Positions 45,359 to 55,192 of a DNA stretch of 64,000 nt are shown piece after piece. A model generated the notes under the pieces. It did no database searches. It was not told the DNA's origin and worked only from the letters and a program-made list of their open reading frames with translations. This DNA comes from an uncultured Amphritea sp. Lineage in GTDB: Bacteria; Pseudomonadota; Gammaproteobacteria; Pseudomonadales; Balneatricaceae. Positions within the stretch are counted from its first letter, which is position 1; every line of letters begins with the position of its first letter. Made by a program: the position numbers and the translations under genes. The stretch spans positions 1-64,000 of the forward strand of contig NZ_CAKZLP010000019.1 in the NCBI RefSeq assembly GCF_937127095.1, given 5' to 3'.

Positions 45359-45736
45359 GTGGCATTTATTCGTTGGTTTCTGGGCAGGATTATCCTGCTG
45401 TTGAACTTTGTTTTCAGTCCCCGACCGTTTAAACGAGCGCCGGAGGAGCAGCGTGCACTGGATCTGCGTACGGCTAACCTGTCTCTGTATCAATATGAAG
45501 CTTGTCCTTTCTGCGTTAAGGTGCGCCGTGCTCTGCGCCGCAATAGCCTGAACATAGAACTGCGTGATGTAAAAAAAGTCGATCTTTATCGTCAGGAACT
45601 TTTGGAAGGTGGCGGTAGAATTAAAGTGCCTTGCCTGAGAATCGACGAGGCAGATGGCGAAGTGCGCTGGATGTATGAATCGTCTGACATTATTCACTAT
45701 CTCGAACAGTCCTACGTGACCGCTCAGGCTGCCTGA
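45359..45736 (+). CDS. glutaredoxin-like protein with N-terminal hydrophobic segment
   Basis: This encodes 125 residues from a GTG preceded by AGGAG. A hydrophobic segment (about 3-20) is followed by a glutaredoxin/GST-N fold with CPFC (about 49-52), VPCLRID and ESSDIIHYLEQ. A membrane-tethered thiol protein is inferred. The GST-like SSDIIHYL motif fits a glutathione-binding fold. Confidence 0.82.
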   Translation: MAFIRWFLGRIILLLNFVFSPRPFKRAPEEQRALDLRTANLSLYQYEACPFCVKVRRALRRNSLNIELRDVKKVDLYRQELLEGGGRIKVPCLRIDEADGEVRWMYESSDIIHYLEQSYVTAQAA

Positions 45737-45772
45737 TAGCGCCTGTTTTGATAAATCAGATTAATGAAAAGA

Positions 45773-45794
45773 GCAGCCGTTAGCTGCTTTTTTT
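45773..45794 (+). terminator. intrinsic terminator
   Basis: A GCAGC/GCTGC stem and five-base loop followed by a T-run lie after the glutaredoxin-like gene. Confidence 0.75.
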
Positions 45795-45864
45795 GTGCCC
45801 TTAACTGGCGTCGGGGGGGAAATTAAGATAACTTATCTGTATATTTAACCAGTATTTTGACAAT

Positions 45865-47838
45865 ATGATCCTATACATTGCAGAGAAGCCCAGCCTGGCC
45901 CGGGCGATCGCTGATGTTTTACCCAAACCCCATAAAAAACAGGACGGTTTTATTGAGCTGGGCAACGGCGATTGTGTCAGTTGGTGCCTGGGGCATCTGC
46001 TCGAACAGGCCGATCCTGCGGACTACAATCCTGATTTTAAGCCCTGGCGCTTTGAACGCCTGCCGATTATCCCCGACGAGTGGAAGTTAAAGCCTCGCAG
46101 CCAGACTCGCTCGCAACTGACGGTATTGCGCAAACTGATTCGCCAGTCGAAGCAGCTGGTACATGCGGGCGACCCCGATCGGGAAGGTCAACTGCTGGTG
46201 GATGAGGTGATTAACTATCTGGGGGCCAGTGAAACCAAGAAGCGAACCGCCCAGCGGCTGTTAATCAGTGACCTTAACCCTAAGGCGGTGAGCGCTGCAC
46301 TGGGAAGTCTTAAATTGAATTCTGAATTTATACCGTTATCTGTGTCGGCTTTGGCGCGCTCCCGCGCGGACTGGATCTACGGCATTAATCTGACCCGGGC
46401 CTACAGTATTCAGGGGCGGAAGGCTGGCTATAACGGTGTGCTGTCGGTGGGTCGGGTGCAGACGCCACTGCTGGGTCTGGTAGTTCGTCGTGATAAAGAG
46501 ATTGAGAACTTCGTGTCAAAACCGTTCTATGAAGTCCATGCGGTGATTGAGACAGAGGCTGGCGAGCGTTTTCAGGCGCGCTGGAAACCGAGCGAGAATT
46601 GTCAGCCCTATCAGGATGAAGAAGGGCGGGTGTTAAACCGTAAGCTGGCTGAGAATGTTATCTCAAGAATCAAGGGACAGCCGGCAGAGCTTGTCAAACT
46701 CACCGAGAAGCGTAAACGGGAAAATGCGCCGCTGCCTTTTAACCTTTCAGCGTTGCAGATAGAGGCCGCGAAACGTTTCGGTATGAGTGCTAAAGCCGTG
46801 CTCGACACCTGTCAGGCTCTCTACGAACGACATAAATTGCTCACCTATCCACGTTCTGACTGTCGCTATCTGCCAGAAGGCCATTTTGTGCAGGCTGCAG
46901 ATGTGATGAATGCAATTACGTCTAATCAGCAGACACTGGCCGCGTTTCTGCCGCAGTTCGATATTGCTCGAAGATCATCGGCCTGGAATGACAAGAAAGT
47001 CAGTGCGCACCACGCGATCATCCCGACCACCCGGCAGGCTAATCTTGCCTCTCTGAGTCAACAGGAAAGCCAGATATATGACCTGGTAAGTCGTTATTAT
47101 CTGGCCCAGTTTATGCCGCCTTACGAGTATGACGATACCCGGGTCGATCTGACTATCGCGGGCGGTCAGTTTATCGCTACGGCGCATCAGACGATTAATT
47201 CCGGCTGGAAACAGCTGCTGTCCTCCTCTGACGCGAAACATAGTTCGCTGCCGCAATTGTCAGAAGGGCAGCCGTTACGCTGCATCGAGGGGCTGCTGGA
47301 AGAGAAAAACACCCAACCACCCAAGTACTTCACCGATGCGACCTTGCTGGCAGCGATGACCGGGATCAGTCGCTATGTGACTGATCCTGAGATTCGCAAG
47401 GTGTTAAAAGAGACCGACGGACTGGGCACAGAAGCGACCCGGGCGGGTATTATCGAACTCCTGTTTACCCGTGGATTTTTTGCCAGAGAGGGGAAAACGA
47501 TCCGTTCTACAACAGTGGGGCGTGCGTTGGTCGATTGTCTGCCTGAGAGCGCCACCACCCCGGATATGACAGCACTCTGGGAGTCGGAGCTGAGCAGAAT
47601 CAGTCAGCAGGAAAGCAGCTACAACCACTTTATGCAGCCACTGACAGAGCGTCTGCACCAGTTGATTGCTCAGTCCGCTGCGGTCGTTATCCCTGATACG
47701 TTGAAAGCGTTGAGCCCTGCGCCTAAGAAACGGCGAACTAGCGGCAGCCGTAGTGCCACTTCCTCTAAAAAGCCTGCCGCTAAAAAAACGGCCAGTGGCA
47801 GAAAACGGACACCTGTCAGAAGTAAAAAGCCCACATAA
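45865..47838 (+). CDS. topB: DNA topoisomerase III
   Basis: This encodes 657 residues. It is a type IA topoisomerase that decatenates DNA. The Toprim acids fit E7 (AEKPS), D103 and D105 (GDPDREGQLL), and the catalytic tyrosine is Y328 in LLTYPRSDCRY, all at the E. coli TopB positions. The C-terminus is a basic Lys/Arg/Ser tail (SSKKPAAKKTASGRKR), which may bind DNA nonspecifically. Confidence 0.97.
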   Translation: MILYIAEKPSLARAIADVLPKPHKKQDGFIELGNGDCVSWCLGHLLEQADPADYNPDFKPWRFERLPIIPDEWKLKPRSQTRSQLTVLRKLIRQSKQLVHAGDPDREGQLLVDEVINYLGASETKKRTAQRLLISDLNPKAVSAALGSLKLNSEFIPLSVSALARSRADWIYGINLTRAYSIQGRKAGYNGVLSVGRVQTPLLGLVVRRDKEIENFVSKPFYEVHAVIETEAGERFQARWKPSENCQPYQDEEGRVLNRKLAENVISRIKGQPAELVKLTEKRKRENAPLPFNLSALQIEAAKRFGMSAKAVLDTCQALYERHKLLTYPRSDCRYLPEGHFVQAADVMNAITSNQQTLAAFLPQFDIARRSSAWNDKKVSAHHAIIPTTRQANLASLSQQESQIYDLVSRYYLAQFMPPYEYDDTRVDLTIAGGQFIATAHQTINSGWKQLLSSSDAKHSSLPQLSEGQPLRCIEGLLEEKNTQPPKYFTDATLLAAMTGISRYVTDPEIRKVLKETDGLGTEATRAGIIELLFTRGFFAREGKTIRSTTVGRALVDCLPESATTPDMTALWESELSRISQQESSYNHFMQPLTERLHQLIAQSAAVVIPDTLKALSPAPKKRRTSGSRSATSSKKPAAKKTASGRKRTPVRSKKPT

Positions 47839-48274
47839 AAAACGGTTTCGATATTCTGTCTGGAAGCGCTTAGTCAGACTTGACTGTCTGCTAAGTGCCA
47901 AATGGAATTAAAAAGTAGCCCTCAGAAAAATAGTAGTAGGGTATGTGGCTGGGAGTTTAATTCGCGCCAGTAATAGAATTTAAGTTAACGTGCCAGTGAG
48001 TTTATGATGCGGTGAAATGCTGAAATATTAAGCTTTTAAACGCTCCGCAAGATACCTTCAAAGCGATTTTTATTACATGCCTGTTTGTCATAGATGCTTT
48101 CAGGTTTATCAGTCTTTATTTCAACTTGTTGAAAAATATGGTTTTATTTTCCTATTTAAATTCTGTATAGGCTCACTTGTAATCTCAATAGGTATGTTGC
48201 TGTGGTTCCGGTAGTCTGGTTTTAGTCCGCATGACTAGAATTACCTTACCTAAAAACAAACAAGGGATACCGAG
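47839..48274. other. 436-base intergenic region before the peptide transporter cluster
   Basis: No gene is supported. A hairpin (about CTTAGTCAGAC / GTCTGCTAAG, 47869-47894) lies after topB and may end its transcript. The remainder is AT-rich and should carry the promoter of the substrate-binding protein gene; no -35/-10 pair is convincing. Confidence 0.45.
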
Positions 48275-49828
48275 ATGAAGAAGACCGCTTTGCTATTCGC
48301 AGGTGCAGCGCTTGCGTTAAATATAGCCAGTGTACAGGCTGCTACATTAAGAATGGCTTATGACGCCGACCCTGTTTCCCTTGATCCCTATGAGCAACTT
48401 TCCGGAGGGACATTACAGTTATCTCATATGACGTATGACCCGCTGGTACGCTGGGATAGAAATTTAGGTTTTGAGGCCCGTCTGGCTGAAAAATGGGAGC
48501 GTATTGACGAGAATACTATGCGTTTTCATCTGCGTAAGGGGGTTAAGTTCCATAGTGGTAATGAGCTATCAACAAAAGATGTTGTTTTTACTTTTCATCG
48601 CTTACAAGACTCACCGGACTTTAAGGGCGTCTTCGCGCCGTTTAAAGCCATTAATGTCATCGACGATTATACTTTTGACCTCGTGACTGAAAAGCCGTTC
48701 CCTCTGATTCTGAATAATATGACTTACCTATTCCCTATGGATAGCGTGTTCTTTTCAGGAGAAGACGCCAATGGTAAACCAAAGGATTTGCTGGTAAAGC
48801 ATGGGGACTCTTTCGCGTCACGCACCATTTCTGGCACAGGCCCTTACACCGTTTCTTATCGTGAGCAGGGTGTTCGGGTTGAATTTGAACGTAACGCCGA
48901 TTATTGGGATAAAAAGTCTCCAGGCAACGTCGATAAGATTGTTTTCACCCCAATCAAGGAAGCTCCTACCCGTGTAGCAGCGTTGTTGGCTGGTGATGTG
49001 GACTTTATTGCTCCGGTTCCACCCACGGATCACGAGCGCATTAAAAGTAATGATAATGTTGATTTAGTTACCATGGGTGGCACCCGTATTATTACATTCC
49101 AGATGAACCAGGAACGTAATGCTGCTTTTAAGGACGTTAGGGTACGCAAAGCGATTAACTATGCGATAAATCAGGAAGGTATTGTTAAGAAAATCATGAA
49201 AGGTTTTGCCACTCCCGGTGCTCAGTTCTCGCCACAAGGTTATTTAGGCCATAATCCAGCATTAGTTCCACGCTATGATTTGAAGAAAGCTAAAGAGTTA
49301 ATGAAAGAAGCAGGATATAGTGAAGGCTTCAGCGCTACGATGATGGCACCTAATAACCGCTATGTGAATGATGAAAAAATTGCTCAGGCAGTAGTGTCTA
49401 TGTTGGCAAAAATAAACATCAAAATTGATCTCAAAACGGTGCCAAAAGCTCAATACTGGCCTGCCTTTGATGAACGTGCTGCAGATATGATGATGATTGG
49501 CTGGCATTCAGATACCGAAGATACCAATAATTTCTTTGAGTTCTTATCCGCCTGTGCGAATAAAGATACAGGTGCAGGGCAATATAACAGTGGTAATTAC
49601 TGTAACCCTGAAGTCGATGCGATGATGGCTGAGGCGAATGCGATTACTGACCCTGAAAAACGTGCCAGTATTATGCAAGCGATGGAAAAAGCAGTGTATG
49701 ACGATGCTGGATTTGTACCACTTCATTGGCAGAATCTGAGCTGGGGTGCACGCAAAGGTGTTGACATAGAATCTATTGTGAATGTTCAGAACTTCCCCTA
49801 TATCGGAGACCTCGTTATCGAAGAGTAG
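48275..49828 (+). CDS. peptide ABC transporter, substrate-binding protein
   Basis: This encodes 517 residues with a signal peptide (cut after ASVQA). The SBP family 5 layout is clear: MAYDADPVSLDPYEQLSGGT, LVRWDRNLGFEARLAEKWE, then the C-terminal domain. It captures short peptides (or related ligands) in the periplasm. It is the first gene of a codirectional transporter set and is separated from the permease by a hairpin, which may lower downstream expression. Confidence 0.95.
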   Translation: MKKTALLFAGAALALNIASVQAATLRMAYDADPVSLDPYEQLSGGTLQLSHMTYDPLVRWDRNLGFEARLAEKWERIDENTMRFHLRKGVKFHSGNELSTKDVVFTFHRLQDSPDFKGVFAPFKAINVIDDYTFDLVTEKPFPLILNNMTYLFPMDSVFFSGEDANGKPKDLLVKHGDSFASRTISGTGPYTVSYREQGVRVEFERNADYWDKKSPGNVDKIVFTPIKEAPTRVAALLAGDVDFIAPVPPTDHERIKSNDNVDLVTMGGTRIITFQMNQERNAAFKDVRVRKAINYAINQEGIVKKIMKGFATPGAQFSPQGYLGHNPALVPRYDLKKAKELMKEAGYSEGFSATMMAPNNRYVNDEKIAQAVVSMLAKINIKIDLKTVPKAQYWPAFDERAADMMMIGWHSDTEDTNNFFEFLSACANKDTGAGQYNSGNYCNPEVDAMMAEANAITDPEKRASIMQAMEKAVYDDAGFVPLHWQNLSWGARKGVDIESIVNVQNFPYIGDLVIEE

Positions 49829-49860
49829 ACTCCTCTGAGTTTAATCCCGCGTTATGCAAT

Positions 49861-49886
49861 ACCTGAATGCAATTTTGCACTCAGGT
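49861..49886 (+). other. hairpin between binding protein and permease genes
   Basis: ACCTGAATGCA pairs with TGCACTCAGGT, with one mismatch and a four-base loop. There is no T-run, so it is an imperfect terminator or an RNA-stabilising hairpin, as seen after periplasmic binding protein genes. Confidence 0.5.
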
Positions 49887-49903
49887 GTTGCGCGCAGCCT
49901 TTG

Positions 49904-49917
49904 GGGGAGTACTCCCC
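49904..49917. other. 14-base perfect palindrome, possible operator
   Basis: GGGGAGTACTCCCC is a perfect palindrome about 70 bases before the permease start. It could be a regulator site or part of an RNA structure; nothing in the sequence decides. Confidence 0.35.
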
Positions 49918-49984
49918 GTTAGAATAACAAGCTGATACCCTCTGACTTTGTAAATAGCATCGTCAAACTTTAAGGCTGATCATC

Positions 49985-50956
49985 ATGATTGCGTTTTTTG
50001 TAAAACGATTTTTTCAAGCGGTTGTTGTTATGTTTGTCATCAGCCTCATTAGTTTCTCAATCCAGGACAATCTGGGAGATCCATTAAGAGAGTTGGTAGG
50101 GCAGGCAGTATCAGAAGAAGAGCGCCAGGCATTGCGGGATGAGATGGGATTAAATGATCCTTTTCTTGTGCAGTATGTTCGTTTTGCTAAGAAAGCCGTT
50201 CAGGGGGATCTGGGAGACTCCTACTTTTTTAAAAAACCTGCGTTTGAAGTCATTATGAACAAGTTGCCTGCAACACTGGAACTGGTGTTTGGCGCAACTG
50301 TTATTATCATTCTTTTTTCCGTACCTGTCGGTGTTTATTCCGCTATTAATCCCCAGAGCTGGTTTTCTAAAACAGTGATGGGATTAAGCATTATTGGTAT
50401 CTCTATTCCCGTGTTTTTAACGGCGATCGGGTTGATCTATCTGTTTGCTATTGAATTGAACTGGTTACCTTCTTATGGCCGGGGTGAAACATCAACGGTG
50501 ATGGGTTGGGAAACCGGGCTGTTAACAGTGGATGGTTTACAACACCTGATATTACCCAGCTGTACATTAGCGTCCATTATGTTGCCACTATTCATCCGTT
50601 TGATTCGGTCTGAAATGATGGAAGTGCTGCAATCTGAGTATGTGAAGTTTGCCTGGGCAAAAGGCATATCTCCACGACGTATCTATTTTGTGCACGCACT
50701 TAAAAATACTATGTTGCCGGTTATTACCGTCGGTGGTGTACAGATCGGTACGATGGTGGCGTACACCATTCTGACTGAAACTGTTTTTCAGTGGCCTGGC
50801 ATGGGCTTTCTTTTTCTCGAGGCGGTAAACCGCGTCGATACACCATTGATTGTCGCTTATCTGATTGTGGTCGGGGCCATCTTTGTTGTTACCAATACAC
50901 TGGTTGATCTTATCTACGGTCTGGTCAACCCAACAGTGAAGCTGGCAGGTAAATGA
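49985..50956 (+). CDS. peptide ABC transporter permease, DppB type
   Basis: This encodes 323 residues with six membrane segments. The N-terminal MIAFFVKRFFQAVVVMFVIS and the EAA loop (EYVKFAWAKGISPRRIYFVH) are typical of the OppB/DppB family. It forms the membrane channel with the next permease, whose start overlaps its stop (ATGA). Confidence 0.95.
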   Translation: MIAFFVKRFFQAVVVMFVISLISFSIQDNLGDPLRELVGQAVSEEERQALRDEMGLNDPFLVQYVRFAKKAVQGDLGDSYFFKKPAFEVIMNKLPATLELVFGATVIIILFSVPVGVYSAINPQSWFSKTVMGLSIIGISIPVFLTAIGLIYLFAIELNWLPSYGRGETSTVMGWETGLLTVDGLQHLILPSCTLASIMLPLFIRLIRSEMMEVLQSEYVKFAWAKGISPRRIYFVHALKNTMLPVITVGGVQIGTMVAYTILTETVFQWPGMGFLFLEAVNRVDTPLIVAYLIVVGAIFVVTNTLVDLIYGLVNPTVKLAGK

Positions 50957-51909
50957 TGATGTCTGAGTCTACTCCAAATATGCAACAGCACCCTACGGCA
51001 TTACAGCGTTTTAAAGAATCTCATTTTTGGCATAGCTTTAAAGCAGACCGCGTGGCGCAACTGAGTTTTATCATTTTTGTAACCTATGCAGTGCTGGCTA
51101 TGTCTGCTTCATTTATTGCACCGTTTGATCCTTACGATGCTTCTCAAATAGATATTATGAACTCAGAAATTCCACCCAGTTGGCAAGATGAGGGTGAGGC
51201 GAGCTTTCCTCTCGGGACTGATGCACAAGGCCGGGATATGCTGTCGACAATTCTTTATGGCACGCGGGTATCCTTGATGATTGGTCTCTGTGCTGTGGCG
51301 TTGCAGGCGCTACTGGGTATCGTTATTGGGTTAACCGCAGGATACCTCGGCGGCAGAGTCGATAGCTTTCTGATGCGCATAGCCGATATTCAGTTGTCTT
51401 TCTCAACACTCATGGTCGCGATTATCGTGTTAGCGGTGTTCCAGGCGACCTTTGGTACCGAACTGTATCAACAGCTTGCCATGCTGATGTTGATATTGGT
51501 GATAGGTATTGCCGAATGGCCGCAATATGCGCGGACAATTCGTGCCTCTGTACTGGCTGAAAAAAAGAAGGAGTATGTTGATGCCGCCAGAGTGATGGGG
51601 TTTGGACGGTTGAGAATTATGTTCCGTCACATCTTGCCTAATACCCTGTCACCTATTCTTGTTATCTCTACAGTACAGATCGCGAATGCGATCATATCTG
51701 AAGCGTCTCTGTCCTTTTTAGGGCTTGGTATGCCGGTTTCTCAACCCTCTTTAGGGTCGTTAATCTCCAGTGGTTTTGAGTACATCTTTTCTGGCGCATG
51801 GTGGATTACCGTTATTCCAGGTGTTGTTCTAGTTGTACTGGTGCTGGTGATGAACCTGCTGGGTGACTGGATGCGCGATGTACTTAACCCAAAACTGTAT
51901 AAGGGGTAA
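50953..51909 (+). CDS. peptide ABC transporter permease, DppC type
   Basis: This encodes 318 residues. A soluble N-terminal tail, six membrane segments and the EAA loop (EYVDAARVMGFGRLRIMFRH) match the OppC/DppC family. The FPLGTDAQGRDMLSTILYG segment is the family's hallmark. The first three codons are all ATG, so the exact start is uncertain. Confidence 0.95.
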   Translation: MMMSESTPNMQQHPTALQRFKESHFWHSFKADRVAQLSFIIFVTYAVLAMSASFIAPFDPYDASQIDIMNSEIPPSWQDEGEASFPLGTDAQGRDMLSTILYGTRVSLMIGLCAVALQALLGIVIGLTAGYLGGRVDSFLMRIADIQLSFSTLMVAIIVLAVFQATFGTELYQQLAMLMLILVIGIAEWPQYARTIRASVLAEKKKEYVDAARVMGFGRLRIMFRHILPNTLSPILVISTVQIANAIISEASLSFLGLGMPVSQPSLGSLISSGFEYIFSGAWWITVIPGVVLVVLVLVMNLLGDWMRDVLNPKLYKG

Positions 51910-51912
51910 CAC

Positions 51913-52905
51913 ATGCCTTTGTTAGAAGTTAACAATTTAGATGTGTGTTTTGGCCTCCGTAGTGGCGCGGTCAAAGCATTACGGGATGTCAGTTTTACAT
52001 TGGAACGTGGGGAGCGTCTTGGGGTCGTTGGTGAATCCGGAGCGGGTAAGTCGGTACTGGGGTTCTCGATTATTAATCTATTATCCCGTCCTGGTCACAT
52101 TTCCTCAGGAAGTGTTCATTTCGAGGGTAAAGATCTGGCTAGTTTAGCCCCCGGTGAGTTGCGGTCGATTCGCGGTAATCGTATCTCGATGATTTTCCAG
52201 GATCCTATGATGACCCTGAACCCGGTGTTGACCATCGGTGTGCAGATGATCGAGTGTTTATTAGCACATCGCCGGATGTCTAAGGCCGATGCTAAGCGTG
52301 TTGCTTTAAAAAAACTCCAACAAGTGCAAATTCCATCACCGGAAAAACGCTTGGATCAATATCCCCATGAACTGTCTGGTGGTATGCGACAGCGCATTGT
52401 TATCGCGATTGGCCTGTTGCTCGACCCGGATCTGATTATTGCTGATGAGCCAACAACCGCACTGGATGTGACGATACAAGCTGAAATTATGGATTTGATG
52501 CTCAATCTTTGTGAGCAGAATAATGTAGCTTTGATTCTGATTACCCATGATTTAGGGGTTGTCTCGCAGGTTACGCAGCGCATGCTGGTGATGTATGCCG
52601 GGCGCATTATTGAGCAGGGCCCGACGAAAGAGGTGATTAATGATGCTCAGCATCCTTATACCCAGGGGTTAATGAATGCCTTACCTCAGATGGCCATTCC
52701 CGGACAGAAATTGAATCAGATTAAAGGCTCTATGCCACCATTACAGGATATTCCAAAAGGGTGTTCGTTTAACCCCCGTTGTGAATACGTGATGGATATC
52801 TGTCACCAGGCATTACCGCCTTTCACTCGTTCGGGTAACTGTCAGGTTGCTTGTCATATGATGGCTGAATCGGCGCAAGACAAATTGCAGTTAAAAGAGG
52901 TTTGA
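51913..52905 (+). CDS. peptide ABC transporter ATPase, DppD type
   Basis: This encodes 330 residues. Walker A is GESGAGKSVL, the signature is LSGGMRQRI and Walker B is LIIADEPTTALD. The C-terminal oligopeptide extension (FNPRCEYVMDICHQALPP) has the Cys spacing known to hold an Fe-S cluster in Dpp/Opp ATPases. It is coupled to the DppC type permease, three bases upstream. Confidence 0.96.
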   Translation: MPLLEVNNLDVCFGLRSGAVKALRDVSFTLERGERLGVVGESGAGKSVLGFSIINLLSRPGHISSGSVHFEGKDLASLAPGELRSIRGNRISMIFQDPMMTLNPVLTIGVQMIECLLAHRRMSKADAKRVALKKLQQVQIPSPEKRLDQYPHELSGGMRQRIVIAIGLLLDPDLIIADEPTTALDVTIQAEIMDLMLNLCEQNNVALILITHDLGVVSQVTQRMLVMYAGRIIEQGPTKEVINDAQHPYTQGLMNALPQMAIPGQKLNQIKGSMPPLQDIPKGCSFNPRCEYVMDICHQALPPFTRSGNCQVACHMMAESAQDKLQLKEV

Positions 52906-52907
52906 AG

Positions 52908-53927
52908 ATGGCAGAGCAGAATAATTCACTTGTACAGATTAGTGATCTGTACAAACGCTTTTCTATCTCTGGCGATTTGCTGGATCAATTGCAATTTAAA
53001 GGTGGAAAACTAACTCGTCGCAAGGAGTATGTTCACGCCATTAATGGGGTATCCCTGAGTGTCATGAAGGGCGAAGCGCTTTGTGTGGTGGGTGAGTCGG
53101 GTTGTGGTAAATCAACCGTTGCCAGAACGGTAATGGGATTATTAACCCCAACGGCGGGACAAATCTCTTATCGTGGCGAACGTATTGATAATCTGAGTGA
53201 TAAGCAGATGCTGCCTTATCGTAAAAAGATGCAGATGATTTTCCAAAATCCGTATGCATCTTTGAACCCACGTATGACCATTATGGAAACGCTGAAAGAG
53301 CCGATACGTTTCCATAATCCATCGATGGCAGCATCGGAAATTCGCGACAAAATTGCAGAAGTTATGTTGTCGGTCGGTGTGGACCCTAGCTGGGGAGAGC
53401 GTTACTCCCATGAGTTTTCCGGTGGTCAGAGACAGCGTATCAGTATTGCGCGTGCGTTAGCGGTTGATCCGGAATTTATCGTAGCAGATGAGCCCATTTC
53501 TGCTTTGGACGTGTCAATTCAGGCGCAGGTACTGAATTTAATGATGGAGGCGCAAGAGCAGCGAAACCTGACCTACTTGTTTATTACCCATGATCTTGCT
53601 GTGGTTGAGCACTTTGGTACTCGGGTTGCTGTTATGTATTTAGGCACCTTGTGTGAACTTGCGCCGACAAAACAGCTCTTTTCCAATCCTCGCCACCCCT
53701 ATACCCAGGCGTTAATGTCGGCTATTCCCCGTTTAGAAGATAACCGCCCCGATTACATCAAGCTTAGCGGTGAGGTGCCAACCCCCGTGAATTTACCAAC
53801 TGGCTGCGTGTTTCATGGCCGTTGTCCCCATGCAAACGAGCGTTGTAGGCAAGAGATCCCGACACTGACACTGCTTGATGATGGTACTCAGGTTGCCTGT
53901 CATGGGGTAGAAGAGAATCGAGTGTAG
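52908..53927 (+). CDS. peptide ABC transporter ATPase, DppF type
   Basis: This encodes 339 residues from the ATG at 52908, with AGAGG upstream; it overlaps nothing but lies within two bases of the previous stop. Walker A is GESGCGKSTVAR, the signature is FSGGQRQRI and Walker B is FIVADEPISALD. The C-terminal CVFHGRCPHANERC cluster is again Cys-rich. It completes the transporter. Confidence 0.96.
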   Translation: MAEQNNSLVQISDLYKRFSISGDLLDQLQFKGGKLTRRKEYVHAINGVSLSVMKGEALCVVGESGCGKSTVARTVMGLLTPTAGQISYRGERIDNLSDKQMLPYRKKMQMIFQNPYASLNPRMTIMETLKEPIRFHNPSMAASEIRDKIAEVMLSVGVDPSWGERYSHEFSGGQRQRISIARALAVDPEFIVADEPISALDVSIQAQVLNLMMEAQEQRNLTYLFITHDLAVVEHFGTRVAVMYLGTLCELAPTKQLFSNPRHPYTQALMSAIPRLEDNRPDYIKLSGEVPTPVNLPTGCVFHGRCPHANERCRQEIPTLTLLDDGTQVACHGVEENRV

Positions 53928-54000
53928 TTCAGGCCTCAGGGTTGGAACTGTGTTGAAGTTATCTCTGAGTTTATAAAGCTATTGAGTGAAGGTAAATTGC

Positions 54001-55137
54001 ATGCTTAAGGTTAGCAGTCAGTTTGATGCGGGTAATATTGAAGTCGTAGCGTGTGATAAGCGTGACGATATTCAATTAAAGATTTCTAACGATCGAAACT
54101 CCGGGTTCTTTCAGTGGTTTTACTATCGTTTGCAAGGCGGAGCAGGTGAAGCGTTACGAATGCGCATTCTTAACGCGGGGGAGGCGGCTTATCCCGACGG
54201 TTGGCAGGATTACAAAGCGGTCGCCTCTTATGATCGACAGGAATGGTTTCGGGTGCCGACCCGGTATGCGAATGGCGAACTTATCATTGATCACCAGCCC
54301 GAACAGAACAGTGTTTATTATGCGTATTTTGCCCCCTATAGCTTTGAACAACACCTTGATTTGATTGCTGTGGCGCAACAGTCAGCATTATGTGACGTTC
54401 AGGATATTGGTCGTTCATTAGATGGTCGGGATATTAACTTATTGCGAATTACCGCTGATCACACTGACGATAATCCGAAGATAAATGTGTGGGTCACCGC
54501 ACGCCAGCATCCGGGAGAGACCATGGCAGAATGGTTTGTTGAGGGTATGCTGGAGCGGCTTCTGGATGAAGAGGATGCCTTGTCGGGCTGGCTATTAGAG
54601 CGCTGCGTCTTTTGGGTTGTCCCTAATATGAATCCTGATGGCTCCGTCCGTGGCCACCTTCGAACCAATGCTGCCGGTGTTAATCTCAATCGGGAATGGC
54701 AAACACCAACATTGGAAAAAAGCCCTGAAGTTCTCTATGTCAGAGAACAGATGATGACTAAAGGCGTTGACCTGTATCTTGATATTCATGGTGATGAAGC
54801 ATTACCCTGTAATTTCATTGCCGGGCAGATCGGTGCACCTGATGTATCTGAGAAAACTCTGTCTGAAGAGGCTCAGTTTAAGCATGATCTTCATCGTGTA
54901 ACCCCGGATTTTCAGCTAGAAAGAGGTTATGAGCCCGGTAAGTTTGGCCCGGAAACTTTAACGATAGCGTCGTTTTGGGTTGGTAACCATTTTAAGTGCC
55001 CTGCAATGACTTTAGAGATGCCTTTTAAAGATCATGATGAACGCCCTGATCCGGTTTATGGCTGGTCAACAGAGCGTTCGCGAAAACTTGGTGCGTCTAT
55101 ATTGCATCCAATCAAAGATTGGCTGTCGGCTTGCTGA
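54001..55137 (+). CDS. M14 cytosolic carboxypeptidase-like protein
   Basis: This encodes 378 residues from the ATG at 54001; an in-frame GTG five codons upstream is possible. An N-terminal beta domain (about 1-115) is followed by the zinc carboxypeptidase core. Zinc ligands fit H170 and E173 (ARQHPGETMAEW) and H263 (LDIHGD), and the catalytic acid fits E339 in MTLEMPFKDH. NREWQTP is typical of the CCP (Nna1-like) branch. It should remove C-terminal residues from imported peptides. No signal peptide is seen, so it is cytosolic. Confidence 0.88.
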   Translation: MLKVSSQFDAGNIEVVACDKRDDIQLKISNDRNSGFFQWFYYRLQGGAGEALRMRILNAGEAAYPDGWQDYKAVASYDRQEWFRVPTRYANGELIIDHQPEQNSVYYAYFAPYSFEQHLDLIAVAQQSALCDVQDIGRSLDGRDINLLRITADHTDDNPKINVWVTARQHPGETMAEWFVEGMLERLLDEEDALSGWLLERCVFWVVPNMNPDGSVRGHLRTNAAGVNLNREWQTPTLEKSPEVLYVREQMMTKGVDLYLDIHGDEALPCNFIAGQIGAPDVSEKTLSEEAQFKHDLHRVTPDFQLERGYEPGKFGPETLTIASFWVGNHFKCPAMTLEMPFKDHDERPDPVYGWSTERSRKLGASILHPIKDWLSAC

Positions 55138-55192
55138 TGTTGACAGATTCAGAGGCGGGTATGGAGCTTATAATGTGCGGAGCATATGACCT

